A stretch of 49,167 nt of DNA from JAUYIV01 sp040882645 (GTDB lineage: Bacteria; Actinomycetota; Acidimicrobiia; Spongiisociales; UBA11373): assembly GCA_040882645.1 (NCBI GenBank), contig JBBEAX010000001.1, forward strand, positions 1-49,167, in the 5' to 3' direction. The notes under the pieces were generated by a model, which was given only the letters and a program-made list of their open reading frames with translations, made no database searches and had not been told where the DNA came from. Each line of letters starts with the position of its first letter. Positions within the stretch are counted from its first letter, which is position 1. The translations under genes were made by a program, and so were the position numbers. Shown piece by piece: positions 24,144 to 32,621 of the stretch.

Positions 24144-24638
24144 TTGAGGACGAGAATGCAGACGCTGGTCGCCATCATGGCGCTGAGCCTGGTGGCGGTC
24201 GCCGCACCGGCGATGGCGTCGCACACCAACGGACCGATGATGGTGGGTGACGCGATCACCGAAGAGTTTGCGCTCGCGCCCGAAGAAGTGCACGACCTCC
24301 ACGAGATGGGCATTGGGTACGGAGCCATCTTCAAACTGCAGGTCTACGCCATCGCCCTCGGGGCGGATGTCGAGACGCTGCTGGCGAGCATGGAGGTCGA
24401 TCCGGAGACCGGGGAATACGACTTCGCCTTCGGCGAGCTGAAGAAGACCCTGACCGATGAGCAGCTGGTCCTGATCGAGGACCTCCCGAAGAATCTTGGC
24501 CAGATCGTCTCGGACGCCAACCGCCCGGACCATGCCGGTAAGGGCAAGCCGGAGTGGGCGGGCCAAGGTAAGCCCCCATGGGCAGGCGGCGGCGACGACG
24601 AGGTCGACGACGGTGAGGTCGACGACGGCGACGCCTGA
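24144..24638 (+). CDS. Secreted protein of unknown function with acidic tail
   Basis: A 164-residue protein with signal peptide cleaved after APAMAS (about 25). The mature part has a helical region (EEFALAPEEVHDLHEMGIGYG, about 32-52) like short helical repeats seen in other actinobacterial secreted proteins, then HAGKGKPEWAGQGKPPWAGG and an Asp/Glu-rich end (VDDGEVDDGDA). TTG is the start, nine bases after GAGGAG. The acidic tail resembles calcium-binding or low-complexity surface tails. A hairpin follows 22 bases after the stop. Confidence 0.65.
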   Translation: MRTRMQTLVAIMALSLVAVAAPAMASHTNGPMMVGDAITEEFALAPEEVHDLHEMGIGYGAIFKLQVYAIALGADVETLLASMEVDPETGEYDFAFGELKKTLTDEQLVLIEDLPKNLGQIVSDANRPDHAGKGKPEWAGQGKPPWAGGGDDEVDDGEVDDGDA

Positions 24639-24660
24639 TCCTGAACAAGATCGACGATGA

Positions 24661-24684
24661 CGGGGCCACCACGCGGTGGCCCCG
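24661..24684 (+). terminator. Terminator-like hairpin after the secreted protein gene
   Basis: CGGGGCCACC (24661-24670) pairs perfectly with GGTGGCCCCG (24675-24684) around ACGC, 22 bases after the stop codon. Only a weak T content follows. Confidence 0.6.
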
Positions 24685-24743
24685 TCCGCGTGCGGCGGGT
24701 GGCCCGCACGCCGTGGGCAACCCATCGCTAGCCTCGAAGAACG

Positions 24744-26315
24744 ATGCCGAGGCCATCCCGACGCATCCCCGCCCTGATGGGGCTTCTCCTCATCGTGGCG
24801 TCGTGTTCTGACGACTCGGGGAACACGACCTCCACGACGGATACCAGTGCCGCGACCACGACCACCTCGTCCACGACGACCACTACCCAGCCTCCGGCGG
24901 CGACCGGTCCCCCCATCGCCCGCGAAGGCGACAACAACGAAGTGGTGTTCGCGATCCAGTTCTTGATGAACTGCGCCGGGTACGGACCGCTCGAGGTCGA
25001 CGGAGCATTCGGCCCGGCCACCGCCGCCGCCATCGAGGAGATGCAGGCGGACCTCGACCGTGAGGTGACGGGCGAACCGGACGAGTTCGCGTTGGCGCTC
25101 CTATCCCGAGCCTGCACGGACAGCCGGAGGCTCGAGGTGGGAGGCAACACGGCGCGGGCGGTGGGGAATGTGTCGGTCGCCGATCCCGACACCTACTTCG
25201 TCGAGGCCAACGAGGGGGACAGGCTGGCCGTTCTCGTGGAGTCGACGACGGGCGAGGCGAGGATCCAGGTGAGAGGGCCCGATGGAAATCCGGTCGGGCC
25301 GTCGACGGTCGCGGCGTGGGCCTTCGACTTGACGGTGAGCCAGGATCATGTGATCACGGTGGCGACCACCGGTGATGCCACCTCGTACACACTCACCGCC
25401 GCGGTGCTCGACCCGCCGGATGGTGATGCCCCGGCGGGGGCCGATCCCGACACGGTTGCGGTCGACGACCTCGAGGAGGCGGTGACCAGGGTCTGTCTCG
25501 ACACCACGGGTGACGGTTCGTATGTGGCCGAGACCGGGTCGGGCTATCTGATCGTCGCCACCGGCGCTCCCGGGAGCTTTGCGATGAGCCGGGGCGGGAT
25601 CGGCGCCTCCGCCGAGTTCGTATACCGCGACGAGTCGCCGGGCTATGCAGGATTCCCCGTGGACCTCCAGATCGAAGTCGGGGACCGTATCGTCGGGACC
25701 GCCGCGGCGTATCCAGCGGGTGCGTCGGAACCGGTCGACCTCGCCTTCAACTTCACGAGGACGGCGGCGCCGTGCGAAGGCGGGGCGGGGATACCCGTCG
25801 TCCTGGAGGCCTCCGGGCTAGGCATAGTCGACTTCGGCGCTGGGGTAGACGACGCCCTCGCCCTGGTGCGTCAGGCTTTGCCCCAGGCATCGCCGCCCGA
25901 GGACACCGGGTGGGTCGATATCGACCCGGCGTCGAACGACTTAGGGGTGTGTGAGGCGAGCGTCACCGAGGTCCGGGCGGTGACGATCGACAACCTCACG
26001 CTCTACTTCAGCAACGGGGCCGTTTCCGATTTGCCCGCCGGCACCAGGCGCTTCGTGGGTTACCGGGCCACCGCCGGGGTGTTCCCGTTGGCGACCGAAG
26101 CCGGCGTCGGGCCTGGCTCGACCATCGGTGACGTGCTGGCATCTCATCCCGACGCCGGGATCGGCGTCGGCCTCGAGGGGGGCCGGGACGTCTTCATCAC
26201 CTCTCCGCCTGGCAACGACGCGTGGCTGCGGGCGCTTGCCCCCGGGGCCGCCGACGCCTCCGACATCGGGGCGGAAATCACCGCGATCGTCGGTGGCCGG
26301 TTCTGCGATCTATGA
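24744..26315 (+). CDS. Lipoprotein with peptidoglycan-binding domain
   Basis: A 523-residue lipoprotein (VASC lipobox, cysteine 21; Thr-rich linker to about 50). Residues 60-115 form a PG_binding_1 domain (EVVFAIQFLMNCAGYGPLEV, DGAFGPATAAAIEEMQ). The remainder has several beta-rich segments, a PPC-like domain at about 130-215 (DTYFVEANEGDRLAVLVES), and a C-terminal half with paired cysteines that I do not recognise. The repeat of a domain around GSTIGDVLASHPDAGI suggests a protein-interaction fold. Its role may be attachment to the wall. It overlaps the convergent LLM gene by six bases. Confidence 0.7.
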   Translation: MPRPSRRIPALMGLLLIVASCSDDSGNTTSTTDTSAATTTTSSTTTTTQPPAATGPPIAREGDNNEVVFAIQFLMNCAGYGPLEVDGAFGPATAAAIEEMQADLDREVTGEPDEFALALLSRACTDSRRLEVGGNTARAVGNVSVADPDTYFVEANEGDRLAVLVESTTGEARIQVRGPDGNPVGPSTVAAWAFDLTVSQDHVITVATTGDATSYTLTAAVLDPPDGDAPAGADPDTVAVDDLEEAVTRVCLDTTGDGSYVAETGSGYLIVATGAPGSFAMSRGGIGASAEFVYRDESPGYAGFPVDLQIEVGDRIVGTAAAYPAGASEPVDLAFNFTRTAAPCEGGAGIPVVLEASGLGIVDFGAGVDDALALVRQALPQASPPEDTGWVDIDPASNDLGVCEASVTEVRAVTIDNLTLYFSNGAVSDLPAGTRRFVGYRATAGVFPLATEAGVGPGSTIGDVLASHPDAGIGVGLEGGRDVFITSPPGNDAWLRALAPGAADASDIGAEITAIVGGRFCDL

Positions 26316-27197
26316 CGCCAGTTCGGTAGCCAGCACTTCCAGTTGATCGAGCCCGAACGGGTCGCCGAGGGGTTGGATCGAGACGTGGTCGGCGCCGGCG
26401 TCGAGGTGAGCCCGGAGCCTGTTGGCGACGGTGGCGGCATCACCCCATCCCACCACCGAATCGACGACCGGATCGGTGCCGCCCTCGTCCAGGTCGCGGT
26501 CGGGCCACCCGAGACGAAGCAGGTTGCGTCGGTAGTTGTCCAGGGCGAGGTACCCGGCCATGTGGGCACGCGCCGTCTGCCGGGCGGTGGCGGCGTCCGC
26601 ATCGATCACGATCGCCTGCTCGGGCGCGATGAGCGGGCCGGGGCCGACAAGTTCCCGGGCGAGCCGGGTGTGTTCGACCGGTGAGAAGTAGGGATGAACC
26701 CCGGTAGTCCGGCTCGCTCCCAGCGCCAGCATCCGCGGGCCGAGGGCGGCCAACACGACCGCCGGGGCGTCTGCCCCCGCGATCGGGGTGGATACGGTCT
26801 CGAGGGCATCGAGGTACTCCGCCATTCGCTGCAGGGGGCGGAGGTATTGCTGCCCCCGGCGGGTCACCGATGGGGCGTGGCTGACCCCGAGTCCGAGCAC
26901 GAAGCGCCCGGGGTATGCCTCGGACAAGCCGAACGCCCCGAACGCGGTCGCCATCGGATCGCGCGCCCAAATGCTGGCGATGCCCGTGGCGACGACGATC
27001 CGCTCGGTCGCCTCGAGAACCAACGACGCTGCGGTGAATGCCTCCCGTCCCCGGCTCTCGGGAAACCAGATCGCCCCGTAGCCGAGTTCTTCGATCACCC
27101 GGACCGCGGCTCGGACCTCGGTCGCGGGTTGGGTGACGACCCCCCACGAGAAGACGCCAAAGCGGCCAAGGTCAGGGGGGGCCTTCGTGAGTTCCAT
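26310..27197 (-). CDS. LLM-class F420-dependent oxidoreductase
   Basis: A 295-residue luciferase-like TIM-barrel protein. The N-terminus FGVFSWGVVTQPATEVRAAV leads to IEELGYGAIWFPES, and LGLGVSHAPSV is the usual flavin- or deazaflavin-phosphate region. The motif set is close to the F420-dependent subfamily typified by mycobacterial proteins (TIGR03620-like). The substrate is unknown. No ribosome site precedes the ATG, so it may be leaderless. It overlaps the upstream lipoprotein stop by six bases in convergent orientation. A CAAGAAT repeat lies just upstream. Confidence 0.85.
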   Translation of the reverse strand: MELTKAPPDLGRFGVFSWGVVTQPATEVRAAVRVIEELGYGAIWFPESRGREAFTAASLVLEATERIVVATGIASIWARDPMATAFGAFGLSEAYPGRFVLGLGVSHAPSVTRRGQQYLRPLQRMAEYLDALETVSTPIAGADAPAVVLAALGPRMLALGASRTTGVHPYFSPVEHTRLARELVGPGPLIAPEQAIVIDADAATARQTARAHMAGYLALDNYRRNLLRLGWPDRDLDEGGTDPVVDSVVGWGDAATVANRLRAHLDAGADHVSIQPLGDPFGLDQLEVLATELAS

Positions 27198-27215
27198 GGG
27201 GGAAGCGTAAAGCGG

Positions 27216-27272
27216 GATTCAAGAATCAAGAATCAAGAATCTTGGTTCTTGGCTCTTGACTCTTGGCTCTCT
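27216..27272. repeat. CAAGAAT-word repeat, copy 2, overlapping a dipeptidase C-terminus
   Basis: ATTCAAGAATCAAGAATCAA is followed by TTGGTTCTTGGCTCTTGACT, making iterated words and their reverse complements. The right half encodes the last ten or more residues (SQESRAKNQDS) of the M20 dipeptidase. Confidence 0.75.
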
Positions 27273-28600
27273 GCCAGCAGCCGTAGTGCGATCGCCTCGG
27301 CGACTATCGACTTCTGCCAGTCGTCCAGGTCGAGGCTCTCGTTGGGGCCGTGGGCGCGGCTGGTGGGGTCGGCGGCCCCAGTGAGGACGATGGCCGCCTT
27401 CGGGTAGGCGTCGGAGAACGCTGCCACGAACGGGATCGATCCACCCACGCCCATGTCCACCGGCTGGCGCCCCCAGGCCTCGGCGAATGCGGTGCGGAAT
27501 GCGTCGACGCGTGAGTCCTCCCCGCCGAGGGCGAACGGGGCGCCGCTCTCCCATGGAGTGACCGTCACCTCCGCCCCCCAGGCGGGTTGTGACTCGAGGT
27601 GCGCCACCAGCGATTTCATCGCTCGATCGGGCAGGTCCCCGGGGGCAAGGCGCACGCTGACCTTCGCGGTGGCCCTCGGGAGCAGCTGGTTGATCGCCTT
27701 GGCAACAGGCGGGGCGTCGATGGCGAGCACCGCCGCCGCGGGCTTCATCCACAACCGTGACGTCAGGTTGCCCGAGCCGATGAGTTCTACGCCGGGCAGG
27801 ACCCCTGCCTGCGATCGGAGCTCTTCCTCGGTGAGGTCGAGGGGGTCGGCATCGCCGGTGACCAGGCCGGGAACGGCCACCTCGCCACTGGCATCGTGGA
27901 GCGAGGCGAGGACTCGACACAAGATGGTGAGGGCGTCGGGGACCGCTCCGCCGAACTGACCGGAATGGACCCCGGCCTCGAGGACCTTCACCTCGACCTT
28001 TGCCGACACGATCCCGCGCAGCGAAGTGGTGAGGGCGGGGACACCCACGCGCCAGTTGCCGGAATCGGCGATCACTATCACGGCGGCGGCTAGCAAGTCT
28101 CCGTGTTCGGCGAGAAAGCCGGGAAGGTTCGCCGAACCGATCTCTTCCTCGCCCTCGATGAACACCTTCAGGTTCACCGGTGGCGCACCGTCGTAGGCCC
28201 GCAGCACCGCGGCGTGACCCACCACGCCGGCCTTGTTGTCGGATGAGCCCCGGCCATAGAGGCGGCCGTCTCGTTCCTCGGGCTCGAAGGGCTCGGTATC
28301 CCAGCCGTCGTCCTCACCGGGAGGCTGGACGTCGTGGTGCGCGTAGAGCAGAACGGTGGGAGTGCCGGCCGGCCCGGGGACTTCACCGAACACTGCGGGG
28401 TGGGCGTCGGCGTGCTCGAGTAGCCGCACGTTCTGGTACCCGGCGCCTCGCAGCAGTTCCGCGGTGGATTCAGCCGATCGGCGCACCTGGGCGGCATCAA
28501 AACCCGGTGCGCTCACCGAAGGAATGCGGACCAGCGCCTCAAGGTCGGCCCGCAACGCCGGCAACAGGGCCTCGACTTTGCTCTTGAGATCGTCGTGCAT
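27233..28600 (-). CDS. M20-family dipeptidase
   Basis: A 455-residue zinc peptidase. Metal-site motifs are YAHHDVQPPG (H88, D90), GRGSSDNKAG (D121) and FIEGEEEIGS (E151-E153). The lid domain carries the usual GVHSGQFGG motif at about 215, and HGPNESLDL near the C-terminus has the last metal ligand. It hydrolyses di- or tripeptides in the cytosol, which suits the peptide-type ABC importer encoded next. The ATG at 28600 was chosen over an upstream in-frame ATG because family similarity begins there. The last residues come from a repeat and are an accidental extension. Confidence 0.9.
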   Translation of the reverse strand: MHDDLKSKVEALLPALRADLEALVRIPSVSAPGFDAAQVRRSAESTAELLRGAGYQNVRLLEHADAHPAVFGEVPGPAGTPTVLLYAHHDVQPPGEDDGWDTEPFEPEERDGRLYGRGSSDNKAGVVGHAAVLRAYDGAPPVNLKVFIEGEEEIGSANLPGFLAEHGDLLAAAVIVIADSGNWRVGVPALTTSLRGIVSAKVEVKVLEAGVHSGQFGGAVPDALTILCRVLASLHDASGEVAVPGLVTGDADPLDLTEEELRSQAGVLPGVELIGSGNLTSRLWMKPAAAVLAIDAPPVAKAINQLLPRATAKVSVRLAPGDLPDRAMKSLVAHLESQPAWGAEVTVTPWESGAPFALGGEDSRVDAFRTAFAEAWGRQPVDMGVGGSIPFVAAFSDAYPKAAIVLTGAADPTSRAHGPNESLDLDDWQKSIVAEAIALRLLAESQESRAKNQDS

Positions 28601-28706
28601 GCCGGGGACGGTAGTGCGGGCATGAGCCCGAGCCACCGGGGTTCCGTCAAGAAAGAGACAGAACTGCATTCACCGAAGGGGGGGGCGGGCTAAAGTTGCC
28701 GTCCCT

Positions 28707-28725
28707 GGCCGACTCTCCGTCGGCC
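28707..28725 (+). promoter_or_regulatory. Hairpin in the leader of the ABC importer operon
   Basis: GGCCGAC (28707-28713) and GTCGGCC (28719-28725) flank TCTCC, 27 bases upstream of the binding-protein ATG and before its GGGAGAG ribosome site. It could be an operator or a leader hairpin. Confidence 0.3.
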
Positions 28726-28751
28726 GGGAACTACAACGGGAGAGACCCTAT

Positions 28752-30428
28752 ATGAAGCGATTTACGAGAGTGGCAACTCTTGTCTTGGTGTTCGCTCTCG
28801 TCGCCGCCGCTTGTGGCGACGACGACAGCGGCACATCCACGAGCGCCGGCGGCGGCGACTTCGTGGGAGACGCAGTGGTTGCCCCCGACTGCGAATACGG
28901 CGGCAAGATCAAGTCGATCACCGCCACCGACCAGTTCACGGTCGTTTTCGAGATGTGCAAGCCGGTGCCCGCCTTCCCGCAGATCGCGGCGTTCACGCCG
29001 TTCGGGATCCAGCCGAAGGAGCACCTCGTGGCCACGGGTGGCTCGCCGCTCGAAAACCCGATCGGGACCGGCCCGTTCAAGCTCGATCAGTGGCAGCGTG
29101 GTGACAGCATCATCATGAGCCGCTTCGACGACTACTGGGGTGAGCCGGCGCCGTACGAGACCATGGTCATCCGCTGGGCGACGGAAGGCGCGGCGCGCCT
29201 CCTCGAGCTCCAGGCGGGCAACGTCGATCAGATCACCAATGTGAGTCCCGACGACTTCGACACGGTGAAGAACGATGCCGATCTGCAGTTCATCCCGGTG
29301 ACGAACCCGAACACCTTCTATCTGGCGATGACGAATACGTTCTCGCCGTTCAACAACCTGAAGGTGCGTACGGCGATCGCCATGGGAATCGACAGGCAGC
29401 GGATCGTGGACAACTTCTACCCGGAAGGGTCGGAAGTTGCCTCGCACTTCACGCCTTGTTCGATCCCGAACGGGTGTGAGGGCGAAGAGTGGTACGACTT
29501 CGATATGGCTGCCGCCCAGGCGCTCCTCGCTGAGGGCCTGGCCGAGGAAGGGCTGTCGCTGGACACCTGGACCACCGCCGTCTACTACCGCGACGTGTTC
29601 CGTGGCTACCTGCCGGAGCCCAGCAGCGTGGCGGTGGAGATCCAGACCCAACTGATGGAGAACCTCGGGATTCAGGCCGAGGTGATCGTGATGGAGTCGG
29701 GTGAGTTCATCGACGAGTCGAGCAATGGTCGACTCGACGGGTTCTACCTGCTCGGCTGGGGTGCGGACTATCCGCACATCACGAACTTCCTCGACTTCCA
29801 CTTCGGCGAGGCCAACCCGCAGTTCGGCACCGCCCATCCGGAGGTCTACGAGAACCTCGTCGAGGCGTCGACGATCGCGGATGAGGCCGAGACCGCGCCG
29901 CTGTACGAGGCGGCGAACAACGCCATCCGGGAGCTGGTACCGATGGTCCCGATCGCTCACGGTGCGTCCGCTTCGGCGGCGCTCGCCAGCGTGGATGGAG
30001 CCCACTTCCGTCCGTTCGGTGCGCCGTTGATGGAGACGGTCGATCCGGGCAAGGACACGTTCGTGTTCATGCAGAACGCTGAGCCGATCAGCCTGTACTG
30101 CGCGGACGAGACCGACGGCGAGTCTCTGGCCGCCTGTCAGCAGGTGGTGGATGCACTGCTCGGTTATGCCATCGACTCGGGTGAGGTCGTGCCGGCGCTA
30201 GCCACATCCTGTGATGCGAACGCCGACTCAACGGTGTGGACCTGCCACCTTCGTGAGGGTGTCAAGTTCCACGATGGGTCCGACCTGGACGCCAACGACG
30301 TGGTTGCCTCGTGGGCTGCCGGCATCGATGCCGCCAACCCGCTCCATGTGGGCAACACAGGCATTTTCGAGTACTACGCCTATCTGTTCGACCAGTTGAT
30401 GAACCTGCCTCCCGCCGCCGAGGGATGA
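28752..30428 (+). CDS. Peptide/solute-binding protein (SBP family 5) with circularly permuted order
   Basis: A 558-residue lipoprotein (VAAAC lipobox, cysteine 21) from the dipeptide/oligopeptide-binding family. From residue 50 it reads ITATDQFTVVFEMCKPVPAF, ENPIGTGPFKL and SRFDDYWG, then FNNLKVRTAIAMGIDRQRIV and GWGADYPHITNFLD, segments that belong to the middle and end of a normal family member. The segment that is normally N-terminal comes last: FVFMQNAEPISLYCADETDG at about 437-456 and TCHLREGVKFHDGSDLDAND at about 498-517. The chain is thus rotated, with the natural ends joined near residue 430 and new ends near the two linkers. It should deliver an unknown peptide-like substrate to the permeases downstream. 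Confidence 0.85.
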   Translation: MKRFTRVATLVLVFALVAAACGDDDSGTSTSAGGGDFVGDAVVAPDCEYGGKIKSITATDQFTVVFEMCKPVPAFPQIAAFTPFGIQPKEHLVATGGSPLENPIGTGPFKLDQWQRGDSIIMSRFDDYWGEPAPYETMVIRWATEGAARLLELQAGNVDQITNVSPDDFDTVKNDADLQFIPVTNPNTFYLAMTNTFSPFNNLKVRTAIAMGIDRQRIVDNFYPEGSEVASHFTPCSIPNGCEGEEWYDFDMAAAQALLAEGLAEEGLSLDTWTTAVYYRDVFRGYLPEPSSVAVEIQTQLMENLGIQAEVIVMESGEFIDESSNGRLDGFYLLGWGADYPHITNFLDFHFGEANPQFGTAHPEVYENLVEASTIADEAETAPLYEAANNAIRELVPMVPIAHGASASAALASVDGAHFRPFGAPLMETVDPGKDTFVFMQNAEPISLYCADETDGESLAACQQVVDALLGYAIDSGEVVPALATSCDANADSTVWTCHLREGVKFHDGSDLDANDVVASWAAGIDAANPLHVGNTGIFEYYAYLFDQLMNLPPAAEG

Positions 30429-30450
30429 CCCTCAGGCGTGAGTGAATGAG

Positions 30451-30484
30451 ATGCTGGGGCCCGCCGCGGGGCGGGCCCCAGCAT
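30451..30484 (+). terminator. Strong hairpin between the binding protein and permease genes
   Basis: ATGCTGGGGCCCGCC (30451-30465) pairs perfectly with GGCGGGCCCCAGCAT (30470-30484) around GCGG, and TT follows. It is 22 bases past the stop. In ABC operons such a stem usually lets the binding protein be made in excess over the permeases. Confidence 0.75.
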
Positions 30485-30488
30485 TTCG

Positions 30489-30564
30489 CAAGAACCAGAG
30501 TCAGGAGCCAAGAGTCAAGAGCCAAGATCAGTTCTTGGTTCTTGGTTCTTGATTCTTGATTCTC
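30489..30564. repeat. CAAGAAT-word hairpin repeat, copy 3
   Basis: Left arm iterates AGAACCAGAGTCAGGAGCCA and AGAGTCAAGAGCC, right arm iterates TTCTTGGTTCTTGGTTCTTG and ATTCTTGATTCTC. It sits between the terminator hairpin and the AAGGAGG site of the first permease gene. Confidence 0.75.
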
Positions 30565-30580
30565 TCAAAGGAGGTGAGCG

Positions 30581-31660
30581 ATGCTGCAGTTCGTCGGCAG
30601 GAGAATCCTGTTGGCGGTCCCCGTGCTGTTCGGGATCCTCATCGCCACCTTCTTGCTTGCTCGCATGATCCCCGGGGATCCATGCCGGTCATTGCTCGGC
30701 GAGCGGGCGAGCGCCGAGGCGTGCGAACGTTTCGCCCGTAACAAGGGACTCGACGAGCCGATTCCGGTACAGCTCGGCATCTACATCGGCGACGTGGTCC
30801 AGGGGGATTTCGGCGATTCGATTCGCTTCTCGCGGCCGGTGTCCCAGATCCTCATCGAGCGTCTCCCGATGACGATCGAGCTGTCCACCGCGGCCCTGAT
30901 CCTCGCCCTCGTCGTCGGGATTCCTCTGGGGATCGTGTCGGCGATGAAACACAACACCGCAGTTGATGTCGGGACGATGATGTTCGCCAACATCGGGGTG
31001 TCGATGCCGGTCTTCTGGCTCGGCCTTTTGCTCGCGTACCTCTTTGCGCTGGTCTTGGGGGACACCCCACTGGCGTTACCACCTTCCGGGCGTCTGAGCG
31101 CAGGGCTGATCTCTGAACCGTTCTACGAGGTGTGGGGCCTCGGTCTGAAGGACGGGAATCTCTTTCACACGGTCCTCGAGTTCATCTCGAACCACTACAT
31201 CTTCAACTCGCTGATAACCGCCGATTGGGAGCTGTTCTTCGATGCGATCCAGCATCTGATCCTTCCGGCAATGGCGCTCAGCACGATCCCGATGGCGATC
31301 ATCGCCCGGATGACGCGGTCGAGCCTGCTCGACGTACTGGGACGCGACTATGTACGCACCGCCCGCGCCAAGGGAGCCCCCGAGCGGCGAGTGGTGGTGA
31401 GGCACGCGCTGCGAAATGCGATGCTCCCCGTGGTGACGATCATCGGGCTCCAGCTCGGAGCGCTGCTGTCGGGGGCGGTGCTCACCGAGACGGTGTTTGG
31501 CCTCGCCGGGGCGGGCACGATGCTGTTCGAAGCCATCACCGCCCGCGACTTCCCGATCATCCAGGGATTCACCGTCATCATCGCCACCGGCTACGTGGTC
31601 ATCAATCTGATCGTGGACGTGTCCTACGCGTACTTCGATCCTCGAGTGAGGCTGGAGTGA
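30581..31660 (+). CDS. ABC importer permease, DppB-type
   Basis: A 359-residue integral membrane protein with about six helices. The start MLQFVGRRILLAVPVLFGIL, the segment ARMIPGDPC and the cytoplasmic EAA loop GRDYVRTARAKGAPERRVVV (about 258-277) are characteristic of the DppB/OppB family. A larger outside loop (about 165-215) is longer than usual. It forms a heterodimeric channel with the next gene's product. A very good ribosome site (AAGGAGGTGAG) precedes the ATG. Separated from the binding-protein gene by a terminator and a repeat but clearly the same system. Confidence 0.9.
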   Translation: MLQFVGRRILLAVPVLFGILIATFLLARMIPGDPCRSLLGERASAEACERFARNKGLDEPIPVQLGIYIGDVVQGDFGDSIRFSRPVSQILIERLPMTIELSTAALILALVVGIPLGIVSAMKHNTAVDVGTMMFANIGVSMPVFWLGLLLAYLFALVLGDTPLALPPSGRLSAGLISEPFYEVWGLGLKDGNLFHTVLEFISNHYIFNSLITADWELFFDAIQHLILPAMALSTIPMAIIARMTRSSLLDVLGRDYVRTARAKGAPERRVVVRHALRNAMLPVVTIIGLQLGALLSGAVLTETVFGLAGAGTMLFEAITARDFPIIQGFTVIIATGYVVINLIVDVSYAYFDPRVRLE

Positions 31661-31664
31661 TGCC

Positions 31665-32621
31665 ATGTCGTGGATGAGGAATCGGGTCGACGAACTGAGC
31701 CGGCCGCAGGATCCGGCTCGGTTGGTGCAGAAACCGCGCGGTCTGTGGAGCGGGGTCTTCAAGCGGTTGCTCCGGCGCAAGACCGGGGTGATCGGCATGT
31801 CGATCATCGGGATGATGGTGCTCGTGGCGTTTGCCGCTCCGCTTCTCGCGCCCTACGACCCCACCAAGGTCCTTATCGGCCACGAAGAGAACATCAAAAG
31901 GCGCGACCCGCCGTGCGTCCACCTGTTCGGATGTGACGAGGCGAAGCCGCAGCACATCCTCGGTCTCGACGGCAATGCGCGCGACGAGTTCAGCCGGATC
32001 ATCTACGGGAGCCGGGTGAGCCTCTCCGTGGGTTTCAGCACCGTGCTGGTGGCGTTGACGGTTGGCGCAAGTCTCGGGGCGATTGCCGGCTTCTGGGGCG
32101 GGTGGCTCGACAACGTGATCATGCGGGTCATGGACGTCGTCCTTGGTTTCCCCGCGCTCTTGCTGGCCATAGCCATCGTCGCCGCTCTCGGCCCTGGCCT
32201 GAGAAACACCCTCCTTGCCATCGCGGTCGTCTCGATCCCGGCGTACGCCCGGGTCATGCGCGCCTCGGTGCTCTCCATCAAGGAACTCGACTTCGTGTCG
32301 GCGTCACGCGCTCTCGGCGCCTCGGGGGCCCGCATCCTTTGGACGCGCGTCATCCCCAACGCCCTTACGCCCTTAGTGGTCATCGCCACTCTGGGGATTG
32401 CCGGGGCGATCCTGGACGCGGCCGCCTTCGGGTTCCTCGGTTTGGGAGCACAAGAACCCACCGCCGAGTGGGGCAGCATGCTGGCCCGCGAGCGGAACCA
32501 GGTGTTCAGCGCTCCACATCTGGTCTTCTTCCCGGGCCTGGCCATCATGATCACCGTGCTGGGTTTCAATCTGCTAGGTGACGGCCTGCGTGACGCCCTC
32601 GACCCCTCGTTGGCCGAATGA
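31665..32621 (+). CDS. ABC importer permease, DppC-type
   Basis: A 318-residue permease with about six helices. KTGVIGMSIIGMMVLVAFAA, APLLAPYDP and HILGLDGNARDEFSRIIYG are the typical DppC N-terminal sequence, and the EAA loop is DFVSASRALGASGARILWTR (about 207-226). It pairs with the DppB-type subunit in the inner membrane. A four-base gap follows the upstream stop, and the following ATPase gene overlaps its stop by four bases, so translation is coupled. Confidence 0.9.
   Translation: MSWMRNRVDELSRPQDPARLVQKPRGLWSGVFKRLLRRKTGVIGMSIIGMMVLVAFAAPLLAPYDPTKVLIGHEENIKRRDPPCVHLFGCDEAKPQHILGLDGNARDEFSRIIYGSRVSLSVGFSTVLVALTVGASLGAIAGFWGGWLDNVIMRVMDVVLGFPALLLAIAIVAALGPGLRNTLLAIAVVSIPAYARVMRASVLSIKELDFVSASRALGASGARILWTRVIPNALTPLVVIATLGIAGAILDAAAFGFLGLGAQEPTAEWGSMLARERNQVFSAPHLVFFPGLAIMITVLGFNLLGDGLRDALDPSLAE

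Noticed and set aside
22733..24334. 533-codon minus-strand frame between 22.7 and 24.3 kb
   Set aside because: Out-of-frame shadow of the L,D-transpeptidase and neighbouring genes; Arg/Gly-rich and covers intergenic repeats.
28600..28669. Upstream in-frame ATG as dipeptidase start
   Set aside because: The extra 23 residues do not resemble family N-termini and no ribosome site precedes it.
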